A stretch of DNA of 64,000 nucleotides. Source: Sutcliffiella horikoshii (GTDB lineage: Bacteria; Bacillota; Bacilli; Bacillales; Bacillaceae_I). Positions within the stretch are counted from its first letter, which is position 1; the number at the start of each line of letters is the position of its first letter. The notes under the pieces were generated by a model that ran no database searches, was not told where the DNA came from, and worked only from the letters and a program-made list of their open reading frames with translations. The position numbers and the translations under genes are program-made. Shown one piece after another: positions 25,559 through 33,418 of the stretch. The DNA is taken from assembly GCF_019931755.1 (NCBI RefSeq), contig NZ_CP082918.1, forward strand, positions 3,018,001-3,082,000, written 5' to 3'.

Positions 25559-26767
25559 CTACATTTGAATATGGTTAAAAATATCGAACATTGGAACTAG
25601 AATAGATGTGACTATAGTCCCTACTATGACAGCGAGCACGACAATCATTAATGGCTCTATCAGACTTTTCAATCTGTCGGTTGCATAGTCTACTTCTTTT
25701 TCATAGAACTCAGCGATTTTATCGAGCATGGAATCCAGTGATCCTGTGCTTTCTCCGATGGTAATCATCTGCGTGACAAGCGGTGGAAATGCCCAATGTT
25801 CTTTCATCGGACCTGTTAGCGACTCCCCTTTTTCTAGTTCTATTTTACTAGCTGCTAGAACGCGAGCAATGACTTCGTTCTCGACAATTTTCTCCACAAT
25901 GGAGATGGCCTGCAGAATAGGTACCGAACTGGAGAATAAGGAACTGAGAGTCCTTGTTAACCTCGCAATAACCGCCTTTTGTAACAGCGGCCCGAAGATA
26001 GGAATACGCAGTAATGCATAGTCGATATAGTACTTTGTCTGCTTCTGTTTATTCATCGCCATCAGTCCCATGACTGCAGCTAAGACAATTAATAAAAACA
26101 ACCACCAAAAACTCTGCATCCATTCACTCGCCCCGAGAACGAATCGTGTAATCAATGGCAGGTCCGCTCCAAAGTCACTAAACATCGCAACGAATGTTGG
26201 CACTACCCCTACAAGTAAAAAGATAACAACGCCAATGGCAATAACCCCGAGCACTAGTGGGTAGGTTAATGCCGAGACAATCTTTTGTCTTGTTTCGTTC
26301 TGCTTTTCAAACTGTGTTGCGAGGCGGTCTAACGTATCATCCAGCGCCCCACTTGCTTCCCCGGCTTTGATCATGTTGATGAACATGGTGGAGAATACTT
26401 TTGGATGCTTGGCTGTCGCTTCTGAAAGCGGGTTACCCTGCTTCAGCTCTTCCTCTACATCAAACAGTACACGTTTCAATGCTTTGCTTGAAGTTTGTTG
26501 GGCAAGGACATTTGTTGCGTCTACCACTGAAATTCCCGCTCGAATCAATGTGGAAAATTGGCGAAGAAAGATAACAAAGTCACGAAGCTTGACTGGGTTT
26601 CCGATGGTGATTTCTTTTGTGAAAATAGATTCGGGAACTTCCTCTAAATTCATTACTCGAATTCCTTTTTCTTTTAGCGTCACAATCGCTTCCCGGCGTG
26701 AGCTGCTTGTGATGCTTCCTGTTTGCTTGCCGGCTGTATTTCTGCCGGTATAGGTGAATCTAGGCAT
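25559..26767 (-). CDS. pilC: Type IV pilus inner-membrane platform protein PilC
   Basis: The 402-residue GspF/PilC-family protein has two repeated cytoplasmic T2SSF domains (about 65-190 and 270-390), each followed by membrane segments (YPLVLGVIAIGVVIFLLVGV, LMIVVVLAVIVGTIVTSILV). Signatures FLRQFSTLIRAGISVVDA and MIKAGEASGALD are present. It couples the ATPases to pilin insertion. Overlaps pilT by 8 bases. Confidence 0.95.
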   Translation of the reverse strand: MPRFTYTGRNTAGKQTGSITSSSRREAIVTLKEKGIRVMNLEEVPESIFTKEITIGNPVKLRDFVIFLRQFSTLIRAGISVVDATNVLAQQTSSKALKRVLFDVEEELKQGNPLSEATAKHPKVFSTMFINMIKAGEASGALDDTLDRLATQFEKQNETRQKIVSALTYPLVLGVIAIGVVIFLLVGVVPTFVAMFSDFGADLPLITRFVLGASEWMQSFWWLFLLIVLAAVMGLMAMNKQKQTKYYIDYALLRIPIFGPLLQKAVIARLTRTLSSLFSSSVPILQAISIVEKIVENEVIARVLAASKIELEKGESLTGPMKEHWAFPPLVTQMITIGESTGSLDSMLDKIAEFYEKEVDYATDRLKSLIEPLMIVVLAVIVGTIVTSILVPMFDIFNHIQM

Positions 26768-27812
26768 GGTGCATCGACTCCTGTAGGAAGCTTTCGGCTG
26801 ACAGTCTGCTTATATCGCCTTGTTGGATGAGTCTTTTAATGCTCATATCAAGTGTGTGCATCCCTTGTGCTTTGCTAGTTTGCATCACGTTTTGAATTTG
26901 ATGGATCTTTTCGTTGCGGATAAGATTGGCCACTGCCGGTGTATTGATTAATATTTCGGTGGCTACCTTTCTGCCCTGGCGATCAATGGTTGGAAATAGT
27001 CGTTGGGAAATGATAGAAACCAATACAGAAGCAAGTTGAATGCGAATTTGCGCCTGCTGCGGGCCAGGAAACACATCAATAATACGGTCAATGGTGGAAG
27101 GTGCACTTGTCGTATGTAGGGTACCTAATACAAGATGTCCCGTTTCTGCTGCCGTAATCGCTGTCTGTATCGTCTCCAAATCTCGTAATTCTCCAACTAG
27201 AATGATATCGGGATCTTGTCGCAGGGAAGCACGTAATCCTGATGCGAAACTGTTTGTATCAATTCCAACCTCACGCTGATCGATCATACATTGATTATGG
27301 CGATGCAAATATTCAATTGGATCTTCCAATGTAATGACATGTTTCTTCTGCATCTTGTTCATAAAATCAATCATGGATGCCAGCGTGGTTGATTTACCGC
27401 TTCCTGTTGGGCCTGTTACAAGAATCAATCCTTGTGGCTTGTCCATAAGAGTTTGCAGAATGGATGGCAATTGCAGTTCTTCCAATGAAGGAATTCTTGT
27501 TGGTATGATTCGTATCGCTATCGCTACAGAGTTTCGTTGCCTGTATGCATTAACACGGAAACGCGAGATTCCAGGGACACTGTAGGAAAAGTCCAAATCG
27601 CCTTTTTCCTCAAAACGTTCCAGCATGAATTCAGGAATCATTTGTTTCGCAAGTGTTTCCGTGTCTTCAGGAGAAAGCGTTTCTTCTCCATATCGCTTCA
27701 ACTCTCCATTGATACGGAAAACAGGTGGCACCCCGACAGAAAGATGAATGTCTGATGCTTTGAATTCATATGCGGCATGTAGCCAATTGTTTATTTTTTC
27801 AATCATAGTCAT
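26760..27812 (-). CDS. pilT: Pilus retraction ATPase PilT
   Basis: A 350-residue hexameric secretion ATPase. Walker A GPTGSGKS is at 134-141, the Asp box is ITLEDPIEYLH, Walker B is ILVGELRDLETI, and the His box is GHLVLGTLHTTSA. The AIRNLIRE-like C-terminal retraction motif of PilT is not clearly visible, but overall length and N-terminal domain fit PilT, not PilB. Its presence implies a retractable pilus (twitching or DNA uptake). Confidence 0.94.
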   Translation of the reverse strand: MTMIEKINNWLHAAYEFKASDIHLSVGVPPVFRINGELKRYGEETLSPEDTETLAKQMIPEFMLERFEEKGDLDFSYSVPGISRFRVNAYRQRNSVAIAIRIIPTRIPSLEELQLPSILQTLMDKPQGLILVTGPTGSGKSTTLASMIDFMNKMQKKHVITLEDPIEYLHRHNQCMIDQREVGIDTNSFASGLRASLRQDPDIILVGELRDLETIQTAITAAETGHLVLGTLHTTSAPSTIDRIIDVFPGPQQAQIRIQLASVLVSIISQRLFPTIDRQGRKVATEILINTPAVANLIRNEKIHQIQNVMQTSKAQGMHTLDMSIKRLIQQGDISRLSAESFLQESMHHA

Positions 27813-27816
27813 TCAC

Positions 27817-29493
27817 CTACTCTGATAAAGCGACACGCAAAATTTCCTCTGTTGTCGTTAATCCCATTTTTACTTTTTCCAATCCATCGTCTATTAAAAA
27901 GATGGTATCTTGTTCATATGCAAGTTCCCGAATGGTCGATACGGATTCGTTGTTCATGATCATTTTTTTCATTTTGTCATTGATGACTAATAGCTCATGG
28001 ATAGCAAGGCGACCTTTGTATCCCGTCATATTGCAAGTCCCGCAGCCTTTTCCGCGCGGTACCTTTTCGACTGTTAAGCCGCGTTTCGCAAATATTTCAA
28101 TCTCCCTTGCCGTCGGCTCCTCCATCTTCGCGCAATCACGGCATACTTTTCTCACTAAACGCTGTGCAAGCACACCATTGATGGAAGATGCCACAAGGAA
28201 TGGCTCTACTTTCATATCAATCAATCTCGTAATGGTACTGATAGAATCATTGGTATGTAGTGTACTTAGGACAAGGTGACCTGTTAAGGAAGCACGAATG
28301 GCCACTTCTGCTGTCTCTCTGTCACGAATTTCCCCTACCATGATCACATTCGGATCCTGCCGGAGAATGGCACGCAGCCCTTTTGCAAAGGTCATTCCGA
28401 CATTCGTATTAACCTGAATTTGATTGATTCCTTCGAGCTGATACTCGACTGGATCTTCGACGGTAATAATGTTGATCTCTTCACTGTTTAAGTGATTTAA
28501 TGCTGCATAAAGCGTCGAGGATTTTCCGGAACCCGTCGGACCTGTAATTAAAATGATACCGGTCGGTCGATGAATCAGGTCCATAAAGCGTTCGTTGTTC
28601 TTTTTATTGAACCCTAGCTGAGAAATATCGTTCAAAGCGCTGCTCATATCGAGGATACGCATCACAATTTTCTCTCCAAAAACTGTAGGCAAGGTGGATA
28701 CACGGACATCAACAGGATGAAAATCAAAATTCGTTTTGATTCTACCGTCCTGCGGTACGCGGTGTTCGGTAATATCCATTTTTCCAAGTATCTTAATTCT
28801 TGCTATCAATACGTTCTGTGTATGTTTTGGTAAAGTCCTCTCGGTTCGAAGCACCCCGTCAATACGGTAGCGCACGACCACCTTCGTCTCATGAGGATCA
28901 ATATGAATGTCACTTGCCCTTTGCTGTACTGCATTTTGCAGGAGCTGATTCACAATCCGTACAATGGGAGAATCATCTTCGGTGATACTTTCTTCCTGCA
29001 CCTTCATTTCTACATTTGCTTCAAAACCATCCAACAGCTCGTCCATGGAGTCGGTAGTTTCATAATATTTATTGATGGAGCGCAGGATATCATCCTTTGT
29101 TGCAATAACTGGCTCCACTTCAAAACCTGTGGATAAACGCAAGTCATCCATGGCGAAGAAATCCATCGGATCTGCCATTGCGACAAACAGTTTATCCTGT
29201 TCCTTTTTCAACGGAATAATCAGGTTTCTTTTTGCGAAATCCTTGGAGATTAAATGAATCAGTTTTTCATCGAGCGGGTAACGGTACAAGCTGACATGGG
29301 GAATTCCTAATTGAAATTCCAATACCTCTATCAGCTGCTGTTCTGTTATATATCCTTTTTGAAGCAGGACATCTCCAATTTTCTGTTCGCGAGTTTTTTC
29401 TTTTAATGCACTTTGCAACTGACTTTCTGTGATGATCCCGGCATCAACTAGCAGGTCACCAAGTCTTTTTCTGATTTGTACCATTGGATTCAT
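27817..29493 (-). CDS. pilB: Pilus assembly ATPase PilB
   Basis: A 558-residue GspE/PilB ATPase. The N-terminal GspE-N domain has RLGDLLVDAGIITESQL and IGDVLLQKGYITEQQL. The core has Walker A TGPTGSGKSSTLYAAL, VEDPVEYQLEGINQ, Walker B IMVGEIRDRETAE and GHLVLSTLHTND. A four-cysteine zinc motif (CRDC ... CGTC) near the C-terminus is the PilB hallmark absent from PilT. It drives pilus extension. Confidence 0.96.
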   Translation of the reverse strand: MNPMVQIRKRLGDLLVDAGIITESQLQSALKEKTREQKIGDVLLQKGYITEQQLIEVLEFQLGIPHVSLYRYPLDEKLIHLISKDFAKRNLIIPLKKEQDKLFVAMADPMDFFAMDDLRLSTGFEVEPVIATKDDILRSINKYYETTDSMDELLDGFEANVEMKVQEESITEDDSPIVRIVNQLLQNAVQQRASDIHIDPHETKVVVRYRIDGVLRTERTLPKHTQNVLIARIKILGKMDITEHRVPQDGRIKTNFDFHPVDVRVSTLPTVFGEKIVMRILDMSSALNDISQLGFNKKNNERFMDLIHRPTGIILITGPTGSGKSSTLYAALNHLNSEEINIITVEDPVEYQLEGINQIQVNTNVGMTFAKGLRAILRQDPNVIMVGEIRDRETAEVAIRASLTGHLVLSTLHTNDSISTITRLIDMKVEPFLVASSINGVLAQRLVRKVCRDCAKMEEPTAREIEIFAKRGLTVEKVPRGKGCGTCNMTGYKGRLAIHELLVINDKMKKMIMNNESVSTIRELAYEQDTIFLIDDGLEKVKMGLTTTEEILRVALSE

Positions 29494-29506
29494 CCTTTTG
29501 CGTCAC

Positions 29507-30985
29507 TTATTTGCCGATATAGCCACTTCCAGATCCCGGGTCTTCGTTGTCATCATCGTTCGTATTCCCGTTTCCTGAGCCTGTGTTATTGTTGTTCGTT
29601 CCGCCTGTGTTGGAGTTATTATTCGAATTCGTCCCACCGGTGTTCGTATTTTGGTTGCCGGATGTATTGTTTGTATTGGTATTTGTACCGGAAGTGTTTG
29701 TGTTGGTATTAGTATTTGTGTTGCCGATATTTGTGTTGGTTCCTGTATTTATGTTTGTTCCGTTGTTCGTGTTGGTATTTGTGTTCGTTCCAGTATTATT
29801 TCCGATCGTATTCGGATTGGTTGGATCTGTTGTAACAACAGGCTGGGTTAATGCATGTAGTTCCACACGCTGAATTGGAGCATAATAATCTTCACTGTAA
29901 ACAATGGTTTCTGTAATCTGTCCGGAAGCATCTGTTGCCGTTCGAACGAGCTGAACATAGGAACCATTTTTGCCCGTCTCTTTTACACGCGATCCTGAGC
30001 CTGGAATTGTTGCAGAATACTGAATAACGGTTTTAGGTGAGAGTGTCTGCATCTCCACTTTATTCACTTCATAGGTAAATGGAAGTGGACCACCCTTTAA
30101 TTCGCCTGTTAGGGATGCACCATTGACTGTAATGGTGATGGTATATTCACTCGTATTTGGATTGGTAAAAGCGAAATCCATCTTTTCTTGTTGAAAACGC
30201 GCTTCATATCCCTCTGATGCCCAAGTAGGAAGCTCTTTGGAAATATGCCGCTCTACTACAGCGAAATTGGTAGGTGCGATTAATTCAAATAGCATGGACG
30301 CAAACATGCTAGCAGCCTCATCAGATAAAGTAAGCTCTTCTTTCTCCAGCCATGTTTCAACAGAGAAAGCTTCACTTCCCCGAAGTTTAATTTCCTTCCC
30401 ATTTAAAACTTCCTGAAGCTCTTTCATAGCCGTTTGACCTGCAATGTTCATTGAAATTTGAAGATTTGTCTGATCCATCACTTCATCATCAACAAGGTAA
30501 TCTGAAAATGAAAAAGTATGGTCTCCTTCTTTAAGATGAGAAGCTACTTCTTCCAGATCTTTTTTCAATTTCTCCGTATCCATGGCAGAAAAAATATCAG
30601 ATGTTTGAGAGAGCAATTCGATTTGTTCCAACAATGTTCCATTTGGGAGCTCTACTTTTAATGGATTTTGAGAACTGTCTTCCGCAAGTTCTACCGATTC
30701 AGGAATGTAAAAAGTAAAAGCTTCTTTCGGGAAAGGTTGAAGTTCTCCAGCCCACTCTAAATAAATTGTTCCATTGGTTATCCAACTGTTTTTAGCCTTT
30801 TCCACCTTTTCCAATGCATCTGTTTTAGATGTATTGCTCACTTCCGCATTTGCGATAAGAGTGGATTCAGAAAATGAATTGGTGTGCGGCAGCCACTGAT
30901 TGGTGACCAGGGTTCCCACTTGTGAAAAACAAAAAATAAATAATGTACAGACTAGCAAAGCTGCCAATAGTTTTAAACTTTGCAT
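29507..30985 (-). CDS. Membrane-anchored protein of the pilus operon with Asn/Thr/Gly-rich tail
   Basis: Not assigned to a known family. The 492-residue protein has one N-terminal hydrophobic segment (LKLLAALLVCTLFIFCFS, signal or anchor), a large mixed alpha/beta extracellular region (about 40-370) and a low-complexity tail of about 110 residues of N, T and G (NTNTNTN, GGTNSNNN) ending DPGSGSGYIG. The start was set at ATG 30985 because GGAGGG lies just upstream. It is 13 bases before pilB in the same transcript. A wall-spanning tether or pilus accessory protein is plausible; no enzymatic motif is seen. Confidence 0.85.
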   Translation of the reverse strand: MQSLKLLAALLVCTLFIFCFSQVGTLVTNQWLPHTNSFSESTLIANAEVSNTSKTDALEKVEKAKNSWITNGTIYLEWAGELQPFPKEAFTFYIPESVELAEDSSQNPLKVELPNGTLLEQIELLSQTSDIFSAMDTEKLKKDLEEVASHLKEGDHTFSFSDYLVDDEVMDQTNLQISMNIAGQTAMKELQEVLNGKEIKLRGSEAFSVETWLEKEELTLSDEAASMFASMLFELIAPTNFAVVERHISKELPTWASEGYEARFQQEKMDFAFTNPNTSEYTITITVNGASLTGELKGGPLPFTYEVNKVEMQTLSPKTVIQYSATIPGSGSRVKETGKNGSYVQLVRTATDASGQITETIVYSEDYYAPIQRVELHALTQPVVTTDPTNPNTIGNNTGTNTNTNTNNGTNINTGTNTNIGNTNTNTNTNTSGTNTNTNNTSGNQNTNTGGTNSNNNSNTGGTNNNNTGSGNGNTNDDDNEDPGSGSGYIGK

Positions 30986-31048
30986 CCCTTTCCCTCCAAA
31001 CAATCACCTAATCATTTTTATATTAATCTATAATATCTGCGTACTTTT

Positions 31049-31354
31049 CTAGAAACCTTTGGATGAGCCGTTTGTTATGCTGTTTTTTTGTTTCATTGTG
31101 TGTTGTTTTTCAGATGAAGATATGAATAATGGCAATCTTTGAAGAAGAATAGCAGTAAGCAGCAGGAGAAGTATCATCAATAATATGCTATGCCATAAGG
31201 TGAGAAGGTCGAATATGTATATACCTAACGTGCTGACCACAAATGCTATTGTGGGAATGACCCATTTCCCTGTTTTGGAAAATTTCATCGGAAATAAAAA
31301 GAATAGTGCCAACAGTAGTAGAAGTGCCAGACCGGCAAATAGATAGTCCCCCAA
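31049..31354 (-). CDS. Small membrane protein, first gene of the pilus operon
   Basis: Function not recognised. The 101-residue protein has three predicted membrane segments (LFAGLALLLLLALFFLF, WVIPTIAFVVSTLGIYIF, SILLMILLLLLTAILLQRL) and a polar C-terminal tail. The start is a TTG with GGTG 5 bases upstream, so the exact start is uncertain. It precedes the pilus genes and lies under the putative promoter at 31413-31441. Confidence 0.6.
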   Translation of the reverse strand: MGDYLFAGLALLLLLALFFLFPMKFSKTGKWVIPTIAFVVSTLGIYIFDLLTLWHSILLMILLLLLTAILLQRLPLFISSSEKQHTMKQKNSITNGSSKGF

Positions 31355-31412
31355 CTCGTCACCGCTTTCTATGTATTTTTACGTATATTGTAGAAGTAAG
31401 TAGACTATTGTA

Positions 31413-31441
31413 ATTGTATAATAAAGCCAGGTATTTTGAAA
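31413..31441 (-). promoter_or_regulatory. Candidate SigA promoter of the pilus operon
   Basis: On the minus strand, -10 TACAAT (31413-31418) and a poor -35 TTTCAA (31436-31441) are 17 bases apart, about 60 bases upstream of the first gene. The weak -35 hints at an activator or another sigma factor. Confidence 0.4.
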
Positions 31442-31506
31442 TAGTAGATTACAAGATAAAACATTTTATTGAAAAAATTGTTTATTTGAGATAACTCGTA
31501 TACATT

Positions 31507-31640
31507 CTGTTTCCTTTCGTTTCAGGTGTTCGCTTTCCGCGGGACGATGCTTGAGCCTCCTCACTTCGTTGCGGGGTCTCAACCAACCGTTATCCCCCGC
31601 AGGAGTCTCACACCTTGCACTTCAGTCAACAGGGGAAGTC
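31507..31640. repeat. Long-hairpin intergenic repeat, copy 1
   Basis: About 134 bp with GCTTTCCGCGGG, TTGAGCCTCCTC and CCCGCAGGAGTC blocks and complementary ends (CTGTTTCC ... ACAGGGG). It is very similar to 57485-57620 and related to 51591-51712. This type is a familiar dispersed repeat of Bacillaceae chromosomes. It lies between the divergent pilus operon and the sigM-type gene. Confidence 0.85.
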
Positions 31641-31676
31641 TTTATTACTTTTATTATTAAAATTTTTACATATCCT

Positions 31677-31702
31677 TGAAACATTTTTGAATCTCGGCCG
31701 TT
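31677..31702 (+). promoter_or_regulatory. ECF (SigM-type) autoregulatory promoter
   Basis: TGAAAC (31677-31682), 16-base spacer and CGTT (31699-31702) match the SigM/SigW-type pattern TGAAAC-N16-CGTC except for the last base. It lies 22 bases ahead of the sigma gene, as expected for autoregulation. Confidence 0.65.
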
Positions 31703-31724
31703 AGTGTTGTGAAAGGGGGGCCAG

Positions 31725-32231
31725 ATGAAACAATCTATTGATGATATTTACGAAGAGCATATGCAGGATATTTTCCGGTACCTCCTTTCTTTATGCAGGG
31801 AGCACCACCTTGCGGAAGATCTTGTACAGGAAACTTTTTTGCGTGCATATTTATATTTGGAGAATTATCAGGGTGAGGACGTCAAGCCTTGGTTGTTCCG
31901 GATCGCTCACAATGCCTTTATCGATCACTATCGAAAGCATAAGCGGACCATCGTGAAGGAACAAGGCTTTTTCCAACGGCTATTTGGCAAAGGAAAAGGA
32001 ACCGAGCAGGAAGTGCTTTTGAAAACTGAGGTTGCCGAGGTTATGGATGTGATTAACACGCTCAATGAGCAACAGGCGCAAGCGATCCTTCTCTATGATT
32101 ATCACAGTTTCACCTATAAAGAAGCTGCCGAAGCTCTAGGCGTAACAGATACATATTTTAAAGTACTGCTTTATCGTGCACGCCAAAAAGTTAGAAGTAT
32201 TCAAGGAAAGGAGAACGAAAGGAATGAATGA
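31725..32231 (+). CDS. sigM: SigM-type ECF RNA polymerase sigma factor
   Basis: A 168-residue ECF sigma factor. Region 2 includes HLAEDLVQETFLRAYLYL and VKPWLFRIAHNAFIDHYRKHKR (-10 recognition); region 4 includes AILLYDYHSFTYKEAAEALG and YFKVLLYRARQKVR (-35 recognition). Closely resembles B. subtilis SigM, which responds to cell-envelope stress, and is followed by a YhdL-type anti-sigma, as in the sigM operon. Region 2-4 linker carries an insert-like basic stretch (FQRLFGKGKG). A YhdK partner is missing here. Confidence 0.85.
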   Translation: MKQSIDDIYEEHMQDIFRYLLSLCREHHLAEDLVQETFLRAYLYLENYQGEDVKPWLFRIAHNAFIDHYRKHKRTIVKEQGFFQRLFGKGKGTEQEVLLKTEVAEVMDVINTLNEQQAQAILLYDYHSFTYKEAAEALGVTDTYFKVLLYRARQKVRSIQGKENERNE

Positions 32232-33348
32232 TGACTTTAAGAAAAAATTAGAACGTTATGATAAAGACGAAATGACACCCGAAGAAAAGATAGAGTTTGA
32301 AAAAGAAATGAGCGCTCAGGAAGAACAGTGGATGAAGCCCACCCTGGAAAAAACGAAGCAACGGAAAATATTGCGGGCAAGCAAGTGGAAGGCGAGGATA
32401 AATACTGCACTAACAGTTATTCCTCTCTTACTATTGATTGTCATGATTTCTTCTTTTTTAACAAACTTCTATTATTACGGTTTTTCGGATGAGTATAGCC
32501 GGTCGCAAAAATTAAGTGATGTGATTAATTTTTCACAGGTCATTACGGATCCATACGCAAACAAGTACACTGCCGATACCAAAGTAGGAATGTTCTTGAA
32601 TATGAGCGCAACAAAGGAACTTCGTAAAACAGTAGGGAAAGAATCATACCCTATTGGCGAAATGGAAGTTAATTTTCTATTCTCAAAGATGGGAATTGTA
32701 GATAAGAAGTTTTATGGGAAAGACGACCAACTCCCAGAGATCCATCACCCTTCCTTGTTGTCAAAGCACGGAATAGATTCGTCCTCTGAGTGGGAAAGGC
32801 TTGAAATGCTTCCAGAGGGAACTGTTTCAACCGCTTTCGTGACATTTGATGAGGTTCTTTCGACAGAACAGGTATTTGAACTTTTTAAGGCAAAAGATTT
32901 GGATGTACTCTGGTTTCCCGTCGTAACATCTGAGGAAGCAAGGGACCATTATCCAATATCGAACATTGGTTTTCCAAACTATCCAATTTTCCACAGCGAT
33001 GATTGGAAGCTCATCTCTAAAACAGAAGAGAAATCATTCTTAAGTTCTTCAAGCTCTGAAACTCGTGCCGCACCAAATTATGTGGAAGGCGATACAGAAA
33101 TGCTGCACACATACTTTGAAAAGACCCTTCGTTTCTTAGCTGACTATCAAGAAGAATTCGATGAGATTCAACAGATGCATGGCAATATTCAAATAAAAGA
33201 GGCTCTCTCCTACTTAGAAGATCATGGCATCTCCCATCATGGTGTAGTCATTACCGGACCAACAAAGGAAGTACTCTCATTGAAGGAAGAAGAATGGATA
33301 GGAGCCATTCAAGTTGATGAAGTGGCTCTATGGAATTGGAGCGATTAA
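32224..33348 (+). CDS. yhdL: YhdL-type anti-sigma factor
   Basis: A 374-residue membrane anti-sigma factor. The cytoplasmic sigma-binding part is residues 1-60 (MNDDFKKKLERYDKDEMT), followed by one membrane segment (LTVIPLLLLIVMISSFLT). The extracellular domain ends in the Sigma_reg_C signature LPEGTVSTAFVTFDE and GVVITGPTKEVLSL ... EVALWNWS, as in YhdL, the anti-SigM factor. The start at ATG 32224 overlaps the sigma gene by 8 bases, with AAGGAG upstream. Confidence 0.85.
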   Translation: MNDDFKKKLERYDKDEMTPEEKIEFEKEMSAQEEQWMKPTLEKTKQRKILRASKWKARINTALTVIPLLLLIVMISSFLTNFYYYGFSDEYSRSQKLSDVINFSQVITDPYANKYTADTKVGMFLNMSATKELRKTVGKESYPIGEMEVNFLFSKMGIVDKKFYGKDDQLPEIHHPSLLSKHGIDSSSEWERLEMLPEGTVSTAFVTFDEVLSTEQVFELFKAKDLDVLWFPVVTSEEARDHYPISNIGFPNYPIFHSDDWKLISKTEEKSFLSSSSSETRAAPNYVEGDTEMLHTYFEKTLRFLADYQEEFDEIQQMHGNIQIKEALSYLEDHGISHHGVVITGPTKEVLSLKEEEWIGAIQVDEVALWNWSD

Positions 33349-33385
33349 TTAAGTCCAGTCAGGAAATCACCAGTGACTCAAAAAA

Positions 33386-33418
33386 ACTCTCGCCATCAAT
33401 GGACGAGAGTTTTTCTTT
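33386..33418. terminator. Bidirectional terminator between yhdL-like and GGDEF genes
   Basis: Perfect 7-bp stem (ACTCTCG / CGAGAGT, 11-base loop) with A6 on the left and T4CT4 on the right, between convergent genes. Confidence 0.85.

Noticed and set aside
29547-29873. 108-residue open frame opposite the Asn/Thr-rich tail
   Set aside because: It is the antisense reading of a low-complexity coding repeat; valine/phenylalanine-rich and without start signals.
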